Source of the DNA: Achromobacter xylosoxidans
Lineage (GTDB): Bacteria; Pseudomonadota; Gammaproteobacteria; Burkholderiales; Burkholderiaceae_B
NCBI RefSeq assembly: GCF_014490035.1
Contig: NZ_CP061008.1
Location: 2,914,001-2,978,000, forward strand
DNA: 64,000 nucleotides
Direction: 5' to 3'
Below, piece by piece: positions 52,466-61,265 of this stretch. Below the pieces are notes generated by a model that saw only the letters and a list, made by a program, of their open reading frames with translations, did no database searches and was not told where the DNA came from. The translations under genes and the position numbers were made by a program. Positions within the stretch are counted from its first letter, which is position 1, and the number at the start of each line of letters is the position of its first letter.

Positions 52466-52523
52466 CGCGGCGCGCCGTCTTTAATCAGATCCCGTTCCCG
52501 CATCGGCTCAGCGGCCGGCGCGG

Positions 52524-52904
52524 CTACATCTGCATCTTCTTCTTGCCCAATAGCGTCAGCGCCAGGCTGCGGCCGGTGCGCATGAAGGGATAGAGCGCCG
52601 TCGACAGGCAGGGATTGCGGAACACTGCCGCGTTGACGCTGTTGAACAGGTCGTTGCCCGTGCTGAGCAGCGCCAGCCGGTTGATGCAGTCGGCGCCCCA
52701 GTAGTCCTGGCCGTCCAGGTGCAGCAGCATGCCCTGGTTCAGATCGTAGCCTTGCGCCTTGTAGGCCACCGCCAGATCAGGGTGGTCGCGCATGTTCAGC
52801 AGATCGATGGGGCCGACGGCCTTCTGCAGTTGCAGCATCCGCACGTAGTTCGAGCAGAAAGGGCAATCTCCGTCGTAGAGCAGGAAGTTCTTTGCGATGG
52901 CCAT
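52524..52904 (-). CDS. DCC (DUF393) thiol-disulfide oxidoreductase-like protein
   Basis: 126 residues. Signature LLYDGDCPFCSNYVRMLQLQ at the N-terminus has Asp11, Asp13, Cys14 and Cys17 (DxxCPFC), the defining DCC motif of this family. Thioredoxin-like fold with PIDLLNMRDHPDLA and GADCINRLALLS. Redox or unknown function. GATGG precedes the ATG weakly. The gene is convergent to the small two-CxxC gene, and the divergent flank is the next GlxA-like gene's 3' end. Confidence 0.85.
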   Translation of the reverse strand: MAIAKNFLLYDGDCPFCSNYVRMLQLQKAVGPIDLLNMRDHPDLAVAYKAQGYDLNQGMLLHLDGQDYWGADCINRLALLSTGNDLFNSVNAAVFRNPCLSTALYPFMRTGRSLALTLLGKKKMQM

Positions 52905-53012
52905 GATGCACCGTGTGGAAATGCGCGGGCGCGAAAGGCGCGCCTGCCTCTTGCTTCCGATTAAAACGCATATCGCGGCAAGCGCCCACCGCCCGCGTCG
53001 TAGGCGCGGATA

Positions 53013-53963
53013 TCAACGCATCTGGCGCACGCCGTACCCCAGGCGCCGGCGCAGCAGGTTGCGCAGCGTGACGCCATCGGCATAGCCGACTTGCGCCGCG
53101 ATCTGCTCCAGCGACTGGTTGCTGGTCTTCAGTAAATGCGCTGCGCGCTCCACGCGCAGATCCTGGAAAAACGACAGCGGGCTCTTGCCCAGGACCTCCT
53201 GCATGCGGCGCGCCAGCGTGCGCTTGCTGGCGCCCAGCGCCTGCGCCGCGGCGTCCAACGAGAATCCCTGCGCAAGATGCGCGCGGGCCCAGCGCTCGAA
53301 GGCCTGCACCAGCGGCTCGGCATGCGTCAGGTGGTCGGTGATGACATAGGCCGACTGCGAGGGCCGCTGGTCCACGATCAGATAGCGCGCCACCAACGCG
53401 GCCAGTTCCGGACTGGCCTGTCGCACGAGCCACAGCGCCATGTCCATGTGGCTGAGCGCCGCGCCCGCGGTCAGCAGCGACGACGAGCGCACCAGCATGC
53501 GTTGGTCCTCCAGATCCACCGCCGGATAGCGCTGCCTGAACAGCGGCGCCAGCCACCAGGTGGTAGTCGCCTTGTGGCCGTCCAGCAGGCCCGATTCCGC
53601 CAGCACGAAGGTGCCGATGCAGGCTGCGGCGGTGTTCGCGCCAGGCGCGCGCTGTCGCAGCATGCGGCCGGCGTCGCGCACGTCGGCGCGGTCCAGCGCG
53701 GGCAGCAGGGTTTCGGGCATCTTGCAGGCGATGGCCGGGATCACGAGCCAGTCGGGGTCCGACGGGTCCGGGCTGCCCGAGACGGGCACGCCGAATCCCT
53801 GCGCGCTGCGCACCTTGCGGCGCATGCCGACGATGCGCGTGTCGAACGGCTGGACCGGTTCGGGCAGCAGCGGCGCCAGCTCGTTGGCCGTGGTGAACAC
53901 GTCCAGGATGGCCGACAGGCCGGTATCGAACACGCCCTCCAGGGCCAGGATCTGGATTTTCAT
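53013..53963 (-). CDS. GlxA-like AraC-family regulator, second copy
   Basis: 316 residues. DJ-1/PfpI domain to ~190 (ILALEGVFDTGLSAILDVFT, NTAAACIGTFVLAESGLLDG), with the elbow Cys; AraC HTH motifs LDAAAQALGASKRTLARRMQ and LEQIAAQVGYADGVTLRNLL follow. Same class as 14356-15306. It is divergent from the LysE exporter at 54082, which is a likely target. Confidence 0.88.
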   Translation of the reverse strand: MKIQILALEGVFDTGLSAILDVFTTANELAPLLPEPVQPFDTRIVGMRRKVRSAQGFGVPVSGSPDPSDPDWLVIPAIACKMPETLLPALDRADVRDAGRMLRQRAPGANTAAACIGTFVLAESGLLDGHKATTTWWLAPLFRQRYPAVDLEDQRMLVRSSSLLTAGAALSHMDMALWLVRQASPELAALVARYLIVDQRPSQSAYVITDHLTHAEPLVQAFERWARAHLAQGFSLDAAAQALGASKRTLARRMQEVLGKSPLSFFQDLRVERAAHLLKTSNQSLEQIAAQVGYADGVTLRNLLRRRLGYGVRQMR

Positions 53964-54081
53964 GGCAAGAACGCTATCAAAGATGTCAAAACCGCCAATA
54001 TTAATCAGGCTGGCCCGGACTCACAATGCGGCTGTCTGATCGCGAGCGCAAACGTGCGCCGCGCCTTGCCGGAGCCGTATC

Positions 54082-54675
54082 TTGTCTTTTGAAAATCTGT
54101 TTGCCCTGGCGGTATTCGCCTTCGTGACCTCGGTTTCGCCGGGACCCAGCAACGTCATGTTGATGACCTCGGGCGCCAACTTCGGCTTCGGCCGGACGTT
54201 GCCCCAGGTGCTGGGCATCACCGTTGGCTTCACTACGCTGCTGCTTGGGGTAGGTCTGGGCCTGGGCGCGCTGTTCCACGCCTGGCCGGCCCTGTCGGCA
54301 GGCCTGAAGGTAGGGGGCGCGGCCTATCTGCTTTACCTGGCATGGCGCATAGCCCTATCGCGTTCCATCGGTGCGGGGCAGGCGTCTGCCAGGCCGCTCA
54401 CGTTCATGGAGTCGGCCTTGTTCCAATGGATCAATCCCAAGGCCTGGATCGTCGCGCTGGCCGCGGTTGCGGTTTATGTGGATGCCGCGGCGCCCTGGGC
54501 GACGCTGGCGTGGATGTGCCTGGTGTTCGCGGTGGTGAACGTGCCCAGCGTTTCGCTGTGGGCGGGCTTCGGCGTGGCGCTGCGCGGATTCCTGGCGCAG
54601 CCGGGGCGTCTGAAGTGGTTCAACATCTGCATGGGATCGCTGCTGGCGCTGACGTTGTGGCCGATGCTGCGGTGA
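54082..54675 (+). CDS. LysE/RhtB-family exporter, TTG start
   Basis: 197 residues with six membrane helices. Signature SVSPGPSNVMLMTSGANFGF, then VGGAAYLLYLAWRIALSRS and WINPKAWIVALAAVAVYV. It starts TTG at 54082 with GGAG 8 bp upstream; no ATG fits the expected start SFENLFALAVFAFVT. Export substrate unknown. Divergent from the GlxA-like regulator with a 118-bp spacer, which suggests regulation by it. Confidence 0.85.
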   Translation: MSFENLFALAVFAFVTSVSPGPSNVMLMTSGANFGFGRTLPQVLGITVGFTTLLLGVGLGLGALFHAWPALSAGLKVGGAAYLLYLAWRIALSRSIGAGQASARPLTFMESALFQWINPKAWIVALAAVAVYVDAAAPWATLAWMCLVFAVVNVPSVSLWAGFGVALRGFLAQPGRLKWFNICMGSLLALTLWPMLR

Positions 54676-54730
54676 GGCAAGCCAGCGGCAGCATTGGAGA
54701 AAGTGCGGCGAGGAATCCCGTGGCCGCTTT

Positions 54731-54760
54731 GGGGGGGGCGGCCTGTGCAGGCCGCGCCCC
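54731..54760. terminator. GC-rich hairpin between convergent genes
   Basis: GGGGCGGCCTG (from 54735) pairs with CAGGCCGCGCCCC ending at 54760, apart from one extra base. It lies between the LysE gene and the convergent DUF2239 gene, so it can stop transcription from either side; no long T-run. Confidence 0.5.
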
Positions 54761-54768
54761 GACACGGC

Positions 54769-55410
54769 TCAGTCCGCGGCGGCTTCACCGGGCGCGCCCC
54801 ATGCCAGACCCATGGCGTAGCCGCGCACATCCTCGGGCCATGCGGCGATCTGCTGTGTAAAACGCTCGCGGTCGCTGGCATACAGCGCCCGCGTGGCTTC
54901 CTCGAAACCGGGCAGGTTACCGGCCATGCTGGACATGAACCGGTACGCCGCCTCCTGGCGCTCGCGCAGGCGGTCCTGCGCCTCGTTGTCGCGGCGCGCC
55001 TGTTCCACCAACTTGCGCAGGACTACCGAAGCGCCGCCGGGCTGCGCGCCCAGCCAGTCCCAATGGCGCGGCAGCAGAGTCACTTCGCGCGCCACCACGC
55101 CGAGCTTGGGGCGGCCCCGGCCGCGCGGTTGCGCGTCATCGGCCGCACCGGCGGGCGCTTCGGGCGCTGGGACGGCCGGGTCAATGCGGACGCGGTGGCG
55201 CTCCGCGATGGCGGCATGGCTTCCGCTGAGGTCCAGATCGACCTGTTTGCCGGATAGGTCGTCGAACACGAGGATGGTGGCGTCGCGGCCTTCGTCCATC
55301 GCCAGCCTGACCGCGAGCGCCACGTCGGAGAGGGCGCCGGCGGCAAGAATGCGATGACCGGCGAAGGCGGTGTGCGGATCGGCGGGGAGGGGGGTGATTG
55401 AGTTGCTCAT
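54769..55410 (-). CDS. DUF2239 family protein
   Basis: 213 residues, soluble. DUF2239 features: TAFAGHRILAAGALSDVALAVRLAMDEGRDATILVFDDLSGKQVDLDLSG (in parts) at 14-63, GRPKLGVVAREVTLLPRHWDWLG at the centre and RFMSSMAGNLPGFEEATRALYASD at the end. Function of the family unknown. It has a strong sigma70-like promoter at 55439-55467 overlapped by three copies of a CCGGGTRAAAAT-type repeat, so its expression is probably repressed or induced by a dedicated regulator not in view. Confidence 0.88.
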   Translation of the reverse strand: MSNSITPLPADPHTAFAGHRILAAGALSDVALAVRLAMDEGRDATILVFDDLSGKQVDLDLSGSHAAIAERHRVRIDPAVPAPEAPAGAADDAQPRGRGRPKLGVVAREVTLLPRHWDWLGAQPGGASVVLRKLVEQARRDNEAQDRLRERQEAAYRFMSSMAGNLPGFEEATRALYASDRERFTQQIAAWPEDVRGYAMGLAWGAPGEAAAD

Positions 55411-55415
55411 TTTTT

Positions 55416-55486
55416 ATCCGGGTGAAATTCGTGAATGAATTATGATCCGGGTAAAAATAGATGTCAATACACCCGGGTAAAAATAG
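55416..55486 (-). promoter_or_regulatory. Promoter with three operator-like repeats for the DUF2239 gene
   Basis: On the minus strand -35 TTGACA (55462-55467) and -10 CATAAT (55439-55444) are separated by exactly 17 bp, a near-consensus sigma70 promoter. Three direct repeats ATCCGGGTGAAAT (55416-55428), ATCCGGGTAAAAATAG (55445-55460) and ACCCGGGTAAAAATAG (55471-55486) flank and fill it; one occupies the spacer. A bound regulator would block RNA polymerase. Confidence 0.7.
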
Positions 55487-55570
55487 TGATGCGGAAAAAG
55501 CACCACCCTGAGGTACAGAAATATCCCCGAGAACCTAGGGTCAACACCTAGGCAAAACACCCAAGCGGCG

Positions 55571-55576
55571 TATAAT
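55571..55576 (+). promoter_or_regulatory. Likely -10 element of guaB
   Basis: TATAAT 25 bp before the guaB start. No good -35 at 17 bp, so an activator or extended contact may help. Nearby CCTAGG repeats at 55534 and 55547 are of unknown use. Confidence 0.5.
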
Positions 55577-55600
55577 CTTGCTTTGCGCCCGGAGTTACCC

Positions 55601-57061
55601 ATGCGTCTCGTACAAAAAGCGCTCACCTTCGACGATGTGTTGCTGGTGCCTGCGTATTCCGAGGTCCTGCCTCGCGACACTTCCCTGGCTACGCGCCTCA
55701 CTCGCAACATCACCCTGAATATCCCGCTCGTGTCCGCCGCCATGGACACCGTGACCGAATCGCGCCTGGCCATCGCCATGGCGCAAGAGGGCGGCATCGG
55801 GATCATCCACAAGAATCTGTCCGCTGACGCCCAGGCGCGTGAAGTCGCCCGCGTCAAGCGCCACGAATTCGGCATCGTGATCGATCCGGTCACCGTCACC
55901 CCCCAGATGAAGGTGCGCGACGCCATCGCGTTGCAGCGCCAGCATGGCATCTCGGGCCTGCCGGTGGTCGAAGGGCGCAAGCTGGTCGGCATCGTCACCA
56001 ACCGCGACCTGCGTTTCGAAGAGAACCTGGACCAGCCCCTGCGCAACATCATGACGCCGCAGGAACGCCTGGTCACCATGAAGGAAGGCGCCACGCTGGA
56101 AGAGGCGCAGTCCCTGATGCACAAGCACCGCCTGGAGCGCGTGCTGATCGTCAACGACGGCTTTGAACTGCGTGGCCTGGCCACCGTCAAGGACATCGTC
56201 AAGAACACCGAACACCCGATGGCCAGCAAGGATGCCCAGGGCCAGTTGCGCGTGGGCGCGGCGGTCGGCGTGGGCGCCGGCACTGAAGAACGCGTGGAAA
56301 AGCTGGTTGCGGCCGGCGTCGACGTCCTCATCGTCGACACCGCCCACGGCCATTCCAAGGGCGTGCTGGAAGGCGTGCGCTGGGTCAAGCAGAACTACCC
56401 CAAGGTTGAAGTCATTGGCGGCAACATTGCCACCGCGGCCGCCGCGCGCGCGCTGGTCGAGTACGGCGCCGACGGCGTCAAGGTCGGCATCGGCCCCGGC
56501 TCCATCTGCACCACCCGTATCGTCGCGGGCGTGGGCGTGCCGCAGATCCATGCGATCTCCGAAGTCGCCAAGGCGCTGGAAGGCACGGGCGTGCCCCTGA
56601 TCGCCGACGGCGGCATCCGTTACTCGGGCGACGTCGCCAAGGCCCTGGCGGCCGGCGCTTTCGCCTGCATGATGGGCGGCATGTTCGCCGGCACGGAAGA
56701 AGCCCCCGGCGAAGTCGTGCTGTTCCAGGGCCGTTCGTACAAGTCCTACCGCGGCATGGGCAGCCTGGGCGCCATGACGGACGGCTCCGCCGACCGTTAC
56801 TTCCAGGATCCGTCCAACAACGCCGACAAGCTGGTTCCCGAAGGCATCGAAGGCCGCGTCCCCTACAAGGGCAGCGTGCTGGCCATCATTTACCAACTGG
56901 TCGGTGGCATCCGCGCCTCGATGGGCTACTGCGGCTGCGCCACCATCGACGACATGCGCACCAAGACCGAATTCGTGGAGATCACCTCCGCGGGCGTGCG
57001 CGAGTCCCACGTGCACGACGTACAGATCACCAAGGAAGCGCCCAACTACCGCGCCGACTGA
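55601..57061 (+). CDS. guaB: IMP dehydrogenase
   Basis: 486 residues. Catalyses IMP to XMP with NAD+, the rate-limiting step to guanine nucleotides, in the cytosol. Catalytic Cys303 in [11 protein letters not shown], flap region with [16 protein letters not shown], two CBS domains at ~90-210 ([40 protein letters not shown]) and the N-terminal [22 protein letters not shown] 7 bp before the ATG at 55601; an ATG 18 bp upstream is in frame but has no ribosome site. guaA follows 118 bp downstream, separated by a strong hairpin. Confidence 0.97.
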   Translation: MRLVQKALTFDDVLLVPAYSEVLPRDTSLATRLTRNITLNIPLVSAAMDTVTESRLAIAMAQEGGIGIIHKNLSADAQAREVARVKRHEFGIVIDPVTVTPQMKVRDAIALQRQHGISGLPVVEGRKLVGIVTNRDLRFEENLDQPLRNIMTPQERLVTMKEGATLEEAQSLMHKHRLERVLIVNDGFELRGLATVKDIVKNTEHPMASKDAQGQLRVGAAVGVGAGTEERVEKLVAAGVDVLIVDTAHGHSKGVLEGVRWVKQNYPKVEVIGGNIATAAAARALVEYGADGVKVGIGPGSICTTRIVAGVGVPQIHAISEVAKALEGTGVPLIADGGIRYSGDVAKALAAGAFACMMGGMFAGTEEAPGEVVLFQGRSYKSYRGMGSLGAMTDGSADRYFQDPSNNADKLVPEGIEGRVPYKGSVLAIIYQLVGGIRASMGYCGCATIDDMRTKTEFVEITSAGVRESHVHDVQITKEAPNYRAD

Positions 57062-57092
57062 TCCGTACAGTCAACTACAATGTCATGCATCG

Positions 57093-57145
57093 CGCACCGG
57101 CAGAACCGCAACATGAATCAGCGGTTCTGCCGGTGCGGTTTTATT
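57093..57145 (+). terminator. Strong hairpin between guaB and guaA
   Basis: Perfect 17-bp stem CGCACCGGCAGAACCGC (57093-57109) and GCGGTTCTGCCGGTGCG (57121-57137), 11-nt loop, then GTTTTATTT. Either an intrinsic terminator or an attenuator that lowers guaA transcription from the guaB promoter; no separate guaA promoter was recognised. Confidence 0.8.
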
Positions 57146-57179
57146 TACTGCGGTTTTATTCTTTACCGGTAGAGTCTCC

Positions 57180-58772
57180 ATGCACCAGCGCATCCTCATT
57201 CTCGACTACGGTTCGCAAGTCACCCAGCTGATCGCCCGCCGCGTCCGCGAAGCCGGCGTCTACTCCGAAGTGCACCCCGGCGACGTCGACGACGCCTTCG
57301 TGCGCGACCAGATGGCGCAAGGCCTGAAGGGCATCATCCTGTCCGGCAGCCACGCTTCCGCCTACGAAGAAGGCTCCATGCGCGTGCCGCATGCGGTGTT
57401 CGAACTGGGCGTGCCCGTCCTGGGCATCTGCTACGGCATGCAGTCCATGGCGCAGCAATTGGGCGGCGTGGTCAGCTTCTCCGACCACCGCGAATTCGGC
57501 TACGCCGAAGTCCGCGCCCACGGCCACACCAAGCTGCTGGAAGGCCTGGAAGACTTTTCCACCGCCGAAGGCCACGGCATGCTGAAGGTCTGGATGAGCC
57601 ACGGCGACAAGGTCACCGAGCTGCCCCCGGGCTTCAAGCTGATGGCTTCCACGCCGTCCTGCCCCATCGCCGGCATGGCCGACGAAGACCGCAAGTTCTA
57701 CGCCGTCCAGTTCCACCCCGAAGTCACGCACACCGTCCAGGGCAAGGCCATGCTGGCCCGCTTCGTGAACGAGATCTGCGGCTGCGAAGGCGACTGGAAC
57801 ATGCCCGACTACGTGGCCGAAGCCGTTGCCCGCATCCGCGAGCAGGTCGGCACGGACGAAGTCATCCTGGGCCTGTCCGGCGGCGTGGATTCCTCGGTGG
57901 CCGCGGCGCTGATCCACAAGGCCATCGGCGACCAGCTCACCTGCGTATTCGTCGACCACGGCCTCTTGCGCCTGGACGAAGGCAAGCAGGTCATGCAGAC
58001 CTTCGCCGAAAACATGGGCGTGAAGATCATCCACGTCGACGCCACCGCCCAGTTCATGGGCAAGCTGGCCGGCGTGGCCGACCCCGAAGCCAAGCGCAAG
58101 ATCATCGGCCGCGAATTCGTCGAAGTGTTCCAGGAACAAGCCGGCAAGCAGCAGAGCGCCAAGTGGCTGGCCCAGGGCACGATCTACCCCGACGTCATCG
58201 AATCCGCTGGCGCCAAGACCGGCAAGGCCACCTCCATCAAGTCGCACCACAACGTGGGCGGCCTGCCGGACACGCTGAACCTGCAACTGCTGGAGCCGCT
58301 GCGCGAACTGTTCAAGGACGAAGTCCGCGAACTCGGCGTGGCCCTGGGCCTGCCGCCGCAGATGGTCTACCGCCACCCGTTCCCCGGCCCCGGCCTGGGC
58401 GTGCGCATCCTGGGCGAAGTCAAGCACGAGTACGCCGAACTGCTGCGCCGCGCCGACGCGATCTTCATCGAGGAACTGCGCAACACCAAGGACGAGGCCA
58501 GCGGCCTGACCTGGTACGAGCTGACCTCGCAAGCGTTTGCCGTGTTCCTGCCGGTGAAATCGGTGGGCGTGATGGGCGATGGGCGTACCTACGAATACGT
58601 CGTGGCGCTGCGTGCGGTGCAGACGTTTGACTTCATGACCGCCGATTGGGCGCCGCTGCCGCATCCGTTGCTGGCTCGGGTGTCGTCGCGCATCATCAAT
58701 GAAGTGCGCGGCATCAATCGGGTTGTGTATGACGTGTCGAGCAAGCCGCCTGCGACGATCGAGTGGGAGTGA
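57180..58772 (+). CDS. guaA: GMP synthase (glutamine-hydrolysing)
   Basis: 530 residues. Amidates XMP to GMP with ATP and glutamine. N-terminal class I glutamine amidotransferase with Cys84 in LGICYGMQ and His/Glu in [13 protein letters not shown] pyrophosphatase P-loop [13 protein letters not shown] at ~232; C-terminal dimerisation domain ending [31 protein letters not shown] (in parts). Starts [20 protein letters not shown]. Third-codon-position GC is high, typical of the core genome. It is followed by the terminator at 58798. Confidence 0.98.
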   Translation: MHQRILILDYGSQVTQLIARRVREAGVYSEVHPGDVDDAFVRDQMAQGLKGIILSGSHASAYEEGSMRVPHAVFELGVPVLGICYGMQSMAQQLGGVVSFSDHREFGYAEVRAHGHTKLLEGLEDFSTAEGHGMLKVWMSHGDKVTELPPGFKLMASTPSCPIAGMADEDRKFYAVQFHPEVTHTVQGKAMLARFVNEICGCEGDWNMPDYVAEAVARIREQVGTDEVILGLSGGVDSSVAAALIHKAIGDQLTCVFVDHGLLRLDEGKQVMQTFAENMGVKIIHVDATAQFMGKLAGVADPEAKRKIIGREFVEVFQEQAGKQQSAKWLAQGTIYPDVIESAGAKTGKATSIKSHHNVGGLPDTLNLQLLEPLRELFKDEVRELGVALGLPPQMVYRHPFPGPGLGVRILGEVKHEYAELLRRADAIFIEELRNTKDEASGLTWYELTSQAFAVFLPVKSVGVMGDGRTYEYVVALRAVQTFDFMTADWAPLPHPLLARVSSRIINEVRGINRVVYDVSSKPPATIEWE

Positions 58773-58797
58773 TCCCGCTGTTGTCTTGCGGTGAATG

Positions 58798-58822
58798 AAA
58801 GAGGCGCTTCGGCGCCTCTTTC
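58798..58822 (+). terminator. Intrinsic terminator of guaA
   Basis: AAAGAGGCGC-TTCG-GCGCCTCTTT followed by CTCTTT, 25 bp after the guaA stop. A UUCG tetraloop with a 10-bp stem, a textbook rho-independent terminator. Confidence 0.9.
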
Positions 58823-58852
58823 TCTTTGAGTCGGGAGATGAGAGCGCTGCCG

Positions 58853-60067
58853 TCAGCCCCTCAATCGCACCAAGAATGCTCCCAGCGCCGTGACCGTCGC
58901 CAGCACCGTCACCGCCATCCATCCGAACTGTGCATACAGCAAGGCTGCCAACGCCGACCCGACGGCCATGCCGATGAACATGCCGGTGAACAGTACCGCG
59001 TTGAGCCGGCTGCGGGCATTGGCGTCGATGCCGTAGATGATGGTTTGGTGCGCGATCAGTGCGGCCTGTATGCCCAGGTCGAATCCGATGGCGCTGGCGA
59101 CCAGCAGCCCTAGCTGCGCGCCGGGCGCCATGAGCGGGGCCACTCCCATGGCGGCGAAGGACGCGACGACCAGGCCTGCACCCAGACGGGTGACCAGCGG
59201 GGCGCCGTGGCGGTCGGCGATGCGTCCGGCGATGGGAGCGGCCATGGCTCCTGCCGCGCCGGCCAGTCCGAAGGCGCCGGCGGCGGCCGCGCCCAGGTGG
59301 AAGGGCTCGTCATGCAGCATGATGGCCAGGGTGGACCAGAAGGCGCTGAAGCCGATAGACAGCAGGCCTTGGGCCCAAGTGGCGCGGCGCAGTGCGGAAT
59401 GTTGCCGCCATAGCGCGGCCAGCGATCGCAGCAGCGCGAAGTAAGGCAGTTGCGTGCTGGCTTCGAAGCGCGGGAGCTGGCGCTTTGCGGCCAGGCCTAC
59501 GAGCGCGATGCTGGCGGCGGCGGCCGCGAACATGGCGCGCCAACCCCAGTTCTCGGCAACGAAGCCGCTGACTACCCGGGACAGCAGGATGCCCAGCAGC
59601 AGGCCTGTCATCACCGTGCCGACGATTTTGCCGCGATGCGCGGCTGGCGCCAATGTTGCGGCTGCCGGAACGATGTCCTGCGCCATCGTTGCGGACACGC
59701 CGACGGCCAGGCTGGCGGCCAGCAGCGTCGGCAAAGAGGGCGACAGGGCCGCGAGCAGCAGCGCGGCGAACAGGATGGCGGCCTTGGTGAGGATGATCCT
59801 GCGCCGGTCATGCCGGTCACCCAACGGCGCCAGGAAGAGGATGCCCAGGGCATAGCCCAACTGGGTCAGTGTTGGCAGCAGTCCGACCGACTGGGGAGAG
59901 GCGCCGATGTCCGGGGCCAGCACTCCCAGCATGGGCTGGCTGTAGTACAGGGATGCGACCGACAGGCCGGCGCTGCCGGCCAGCATGAAGGTCAAGCGTA
60001 GTGGCAGCCCCGAGGAGGCGGCTGAATCCTGATCCTTGGCGGCGGCGGTAATTTGCGTGGAAGGCAT
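58853..60067 (-). CDS. MFS exporter
   Basis: 404 residues, about twelve membrane helices. Starts MPSTQITAAAKDQDSAASSG at the ATG at 60067. Typical motifs include SVASLYYSQPMLGVLAPDIG, GYALGILFLAPLGDRHDRRR (motif A) and SRVVSGFVAENWGWRAMFAA; the family resembles multidrug or sugar-efflux exporters. Only a weak purine stretch precedes the ATG. Fragment 60087-60188 and a LysR gene (divergent) lie upstream, the latter a likely regulator. Confidence 0.88.
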   Translation of the reverse strand: MPSTQITAAAKDQDSAASSGLPLRLTFMLAGSAGLSVASLYYSQPMLGVLAPDIGASPQSVGLLPTLTQLGYALGILFLAPLGDRHDRRRIILTKAAILFAALLLAALSPSLPTLLAASLAVGVSATMAQDIVPAAATLAPAAHRGKIVGTVMTGLLLGILLSRVVSGFVAENWGWRAMFAAAAASIALVGLAAKRQLPRFEASTQLPYFALLRSLAALWRQHSALRRATWAQGLLSIGFSAFWSTLAIMLHDEPFHLGAAAAGAFGLAGAAGAMAAPIAGRIADRHGAPLVTRLGAGLVVASFAAMGVAPLMAPGAQLGLLVASAIGFDLGIQAALIAHQTIIYGIDANARSRLNAVLFTGMFIGMAVGSALAALLYAQFGWMAVTVLATVTALGAFLVRLRG

Positions 60068-60086
60068 GTTGGTGTGTTCCAGGGGC

Positions 60087-60188
60087 TCAGTTGGCGGCCG
60101 CCACGGCGGCCTGTTGAAGGGCTTGCAGGAACGCCGCGGGCGGTTGCGCACCGCTGACGAGAGAATCGCCGATGCACAGGGATTTCAC
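60087..60188 (-). pseudogene. C-terminal fragment of a DsbA/FrnE-family oxidoreductase
   Basis: 33 codons from a GTG with AAGGAG upstream to TGA: MKSLCIGDSLVSGAQPPAAF then LQALQQAAVAAAN. The SGAQPPxxFLQALxQA pattern is the hallmark C-terminus of FrnE-like DsbA proteins, whose normal length is ~210 residues. The rest is absent; upstream is the LysR promoter region. It may be a decayed gene or, given the ribosome site, a translated remnant. Confidence 0.6.
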
Positions 60189-60270
60189 GGCGTGGCTCCT
60201 TGCGTTGAGAGGAACGCCAGATTAGTCTTTGCGTAAAAATCAATGAATCGGTCTATATTGCAACGTAGGA

Positions 60271-60285
60271 TTGCGTATTTCGCAA
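60271..60285. promoter_or_regulatory. LysR-type (T-N11-A) operator
   Basis: TTGCGTATTTCGCAA, a perfect inverted repeat containing T-N11-A, 9 bp before the LysR ATG. A second, partial TTTGCGTAAA lies at 60226-60235. Fits autoregulation and control of the divergent unit. Confidence 0.65.
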
Positions 60286-60293
60286 AGATAACC

Positions 60294-61208
60294 ATGGATA
60301 AACTGCAAGCCTTGCGCGTCTTCCTGGATGTGGCCGAGTCAGGAGGATTCTCCAAAACCGCGCGGCGCCTGGGGGTCGCCACGTCTTCCGTCACGCGGCT
60401 GATCGATACCCTGGAGGCGTCTCTCGGTACCGCGCTGCTGACCCGGTCGACGCGCCGGGTAACGTTGACCGACGCAGGAGCGACTTACCTGGAGCAGGTG
60501 TCCAGGGTTGTGTCGGATCTGGAGGAGGCCGACGGCAGCGTGTCGGATGTTGGCGCGGTCGCGGTCGGACCCTTGCGGGTTTCCTTGCCAGTGACCTTCG
60601 CGCGCTTGTGCCTGGGACCCTATATCTCGGGTTTCCTGCGCGAGAATCCGCGCGTGTCACTGGATCTGGTGCTATCCGATGCGTATGTGGACCTGGTGGC
60701 GGAGCGGATCGATGTCGCTGTCCGCATCGGCACACCGGACTTGCAGCCTCAATTGATCGTGCGCAAATTGGCCGAGCACCGGCGCTATGTGGTGGCCAGC
60801 CATGAATACCTGGAGCGGCACGGCACGCCCACTGCGCCTGAGGAGTTGACACAGCACGACTGTCTGCGATTCGCTCACCAGGCCGGGCCGCAACGCTGGT
60901 CGTTCCTTCGCGGCGATGACGAGGTGCGGCACGTGGAGGTGCAGGGGCGTTTGGCCGCCAACAACTCGGACATGCTGCGCGAAGCTGTGCTGGATGGGCA
61001 GGGCATCGCGTTGCTGGCGGAATGGCTGATCCGGGAGGACGTGCGGGCCGGGCGGCTGCGCCGGTTCTTCGAGGACTACGAGGTCAATCCTCAAGAACAG
61101 AGTGTGTGCGTCCATGCGGCGTATCTACCGAATCGCAGGCATTCCAAAAAGGTCCAGGTATTTCTCGACTTTCTCCAGATGCGTCTTGCGAGGAGCACGG
61201 CCGGCTGA
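60294..61208 (+). CDS. LysR-family regulator
   Basis: 304 residues from ATG at 60294 (MDKLQALRVFLDVAESGGFS). HTH: KTARRLGVATSSVTRLIDTL, ...EASLGTALLTRSTRRVTLTD. C-terminal effector domain: VSLPVTFARLCLGPYISGFL, SLDLVLSDAYVDLVAERIDVAVRIG (in part). This is the 'subtype' with a TATA-like GVATSSVTR helix; typical for control of adjacent exporter/oxidoreductase genes. Divergent from the DsbA fragment and MFS gene. The preferred ATG removes an unlikely 17-residue N-terminal extension. Confidence 0.92.
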   Translation: MDKLQALRVFLDVAESGGFSKTARRLGVATSSVTRLIDTLEASLGTALLTRSTRRVTLTDAGATYLEQVSRVVSDLEEADGSVSDVGAVAVGPLRVSLPVTFARLCLGPYISGFLRENPRVSLDLVLSDAYVDLVAERIDVAVRIGTPDLQPQLIVRKLAEHRRYVVASHEYLERHGTPTAPEELTQHDCLRFAHQAGPQRWSFLRGDDEVRHVEVQGRLAANNSDMLREAVLDGQGIALLAEWLIREDVRAGRLRRFFEDYEVNPQEQSVCVHAAYLPNRRHSKKVQVFLDFLQMRLARSTAG

Positions 61209-61265
61209 CGTCAGGCCCTGTTGAACCCCGCAGCCCGGACAATTGCAGGCCTTCTTTCCGGGATG

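Noticed and set aside
55595..57016. 473-codon minus-strand frame
   Set aside because: Antisense shadow of guaB.
57156..58922. 588-codon minus-strand frame
   Set aside because: Antisense shadow of guaA; His/Asp/Gly-rich, no motif.
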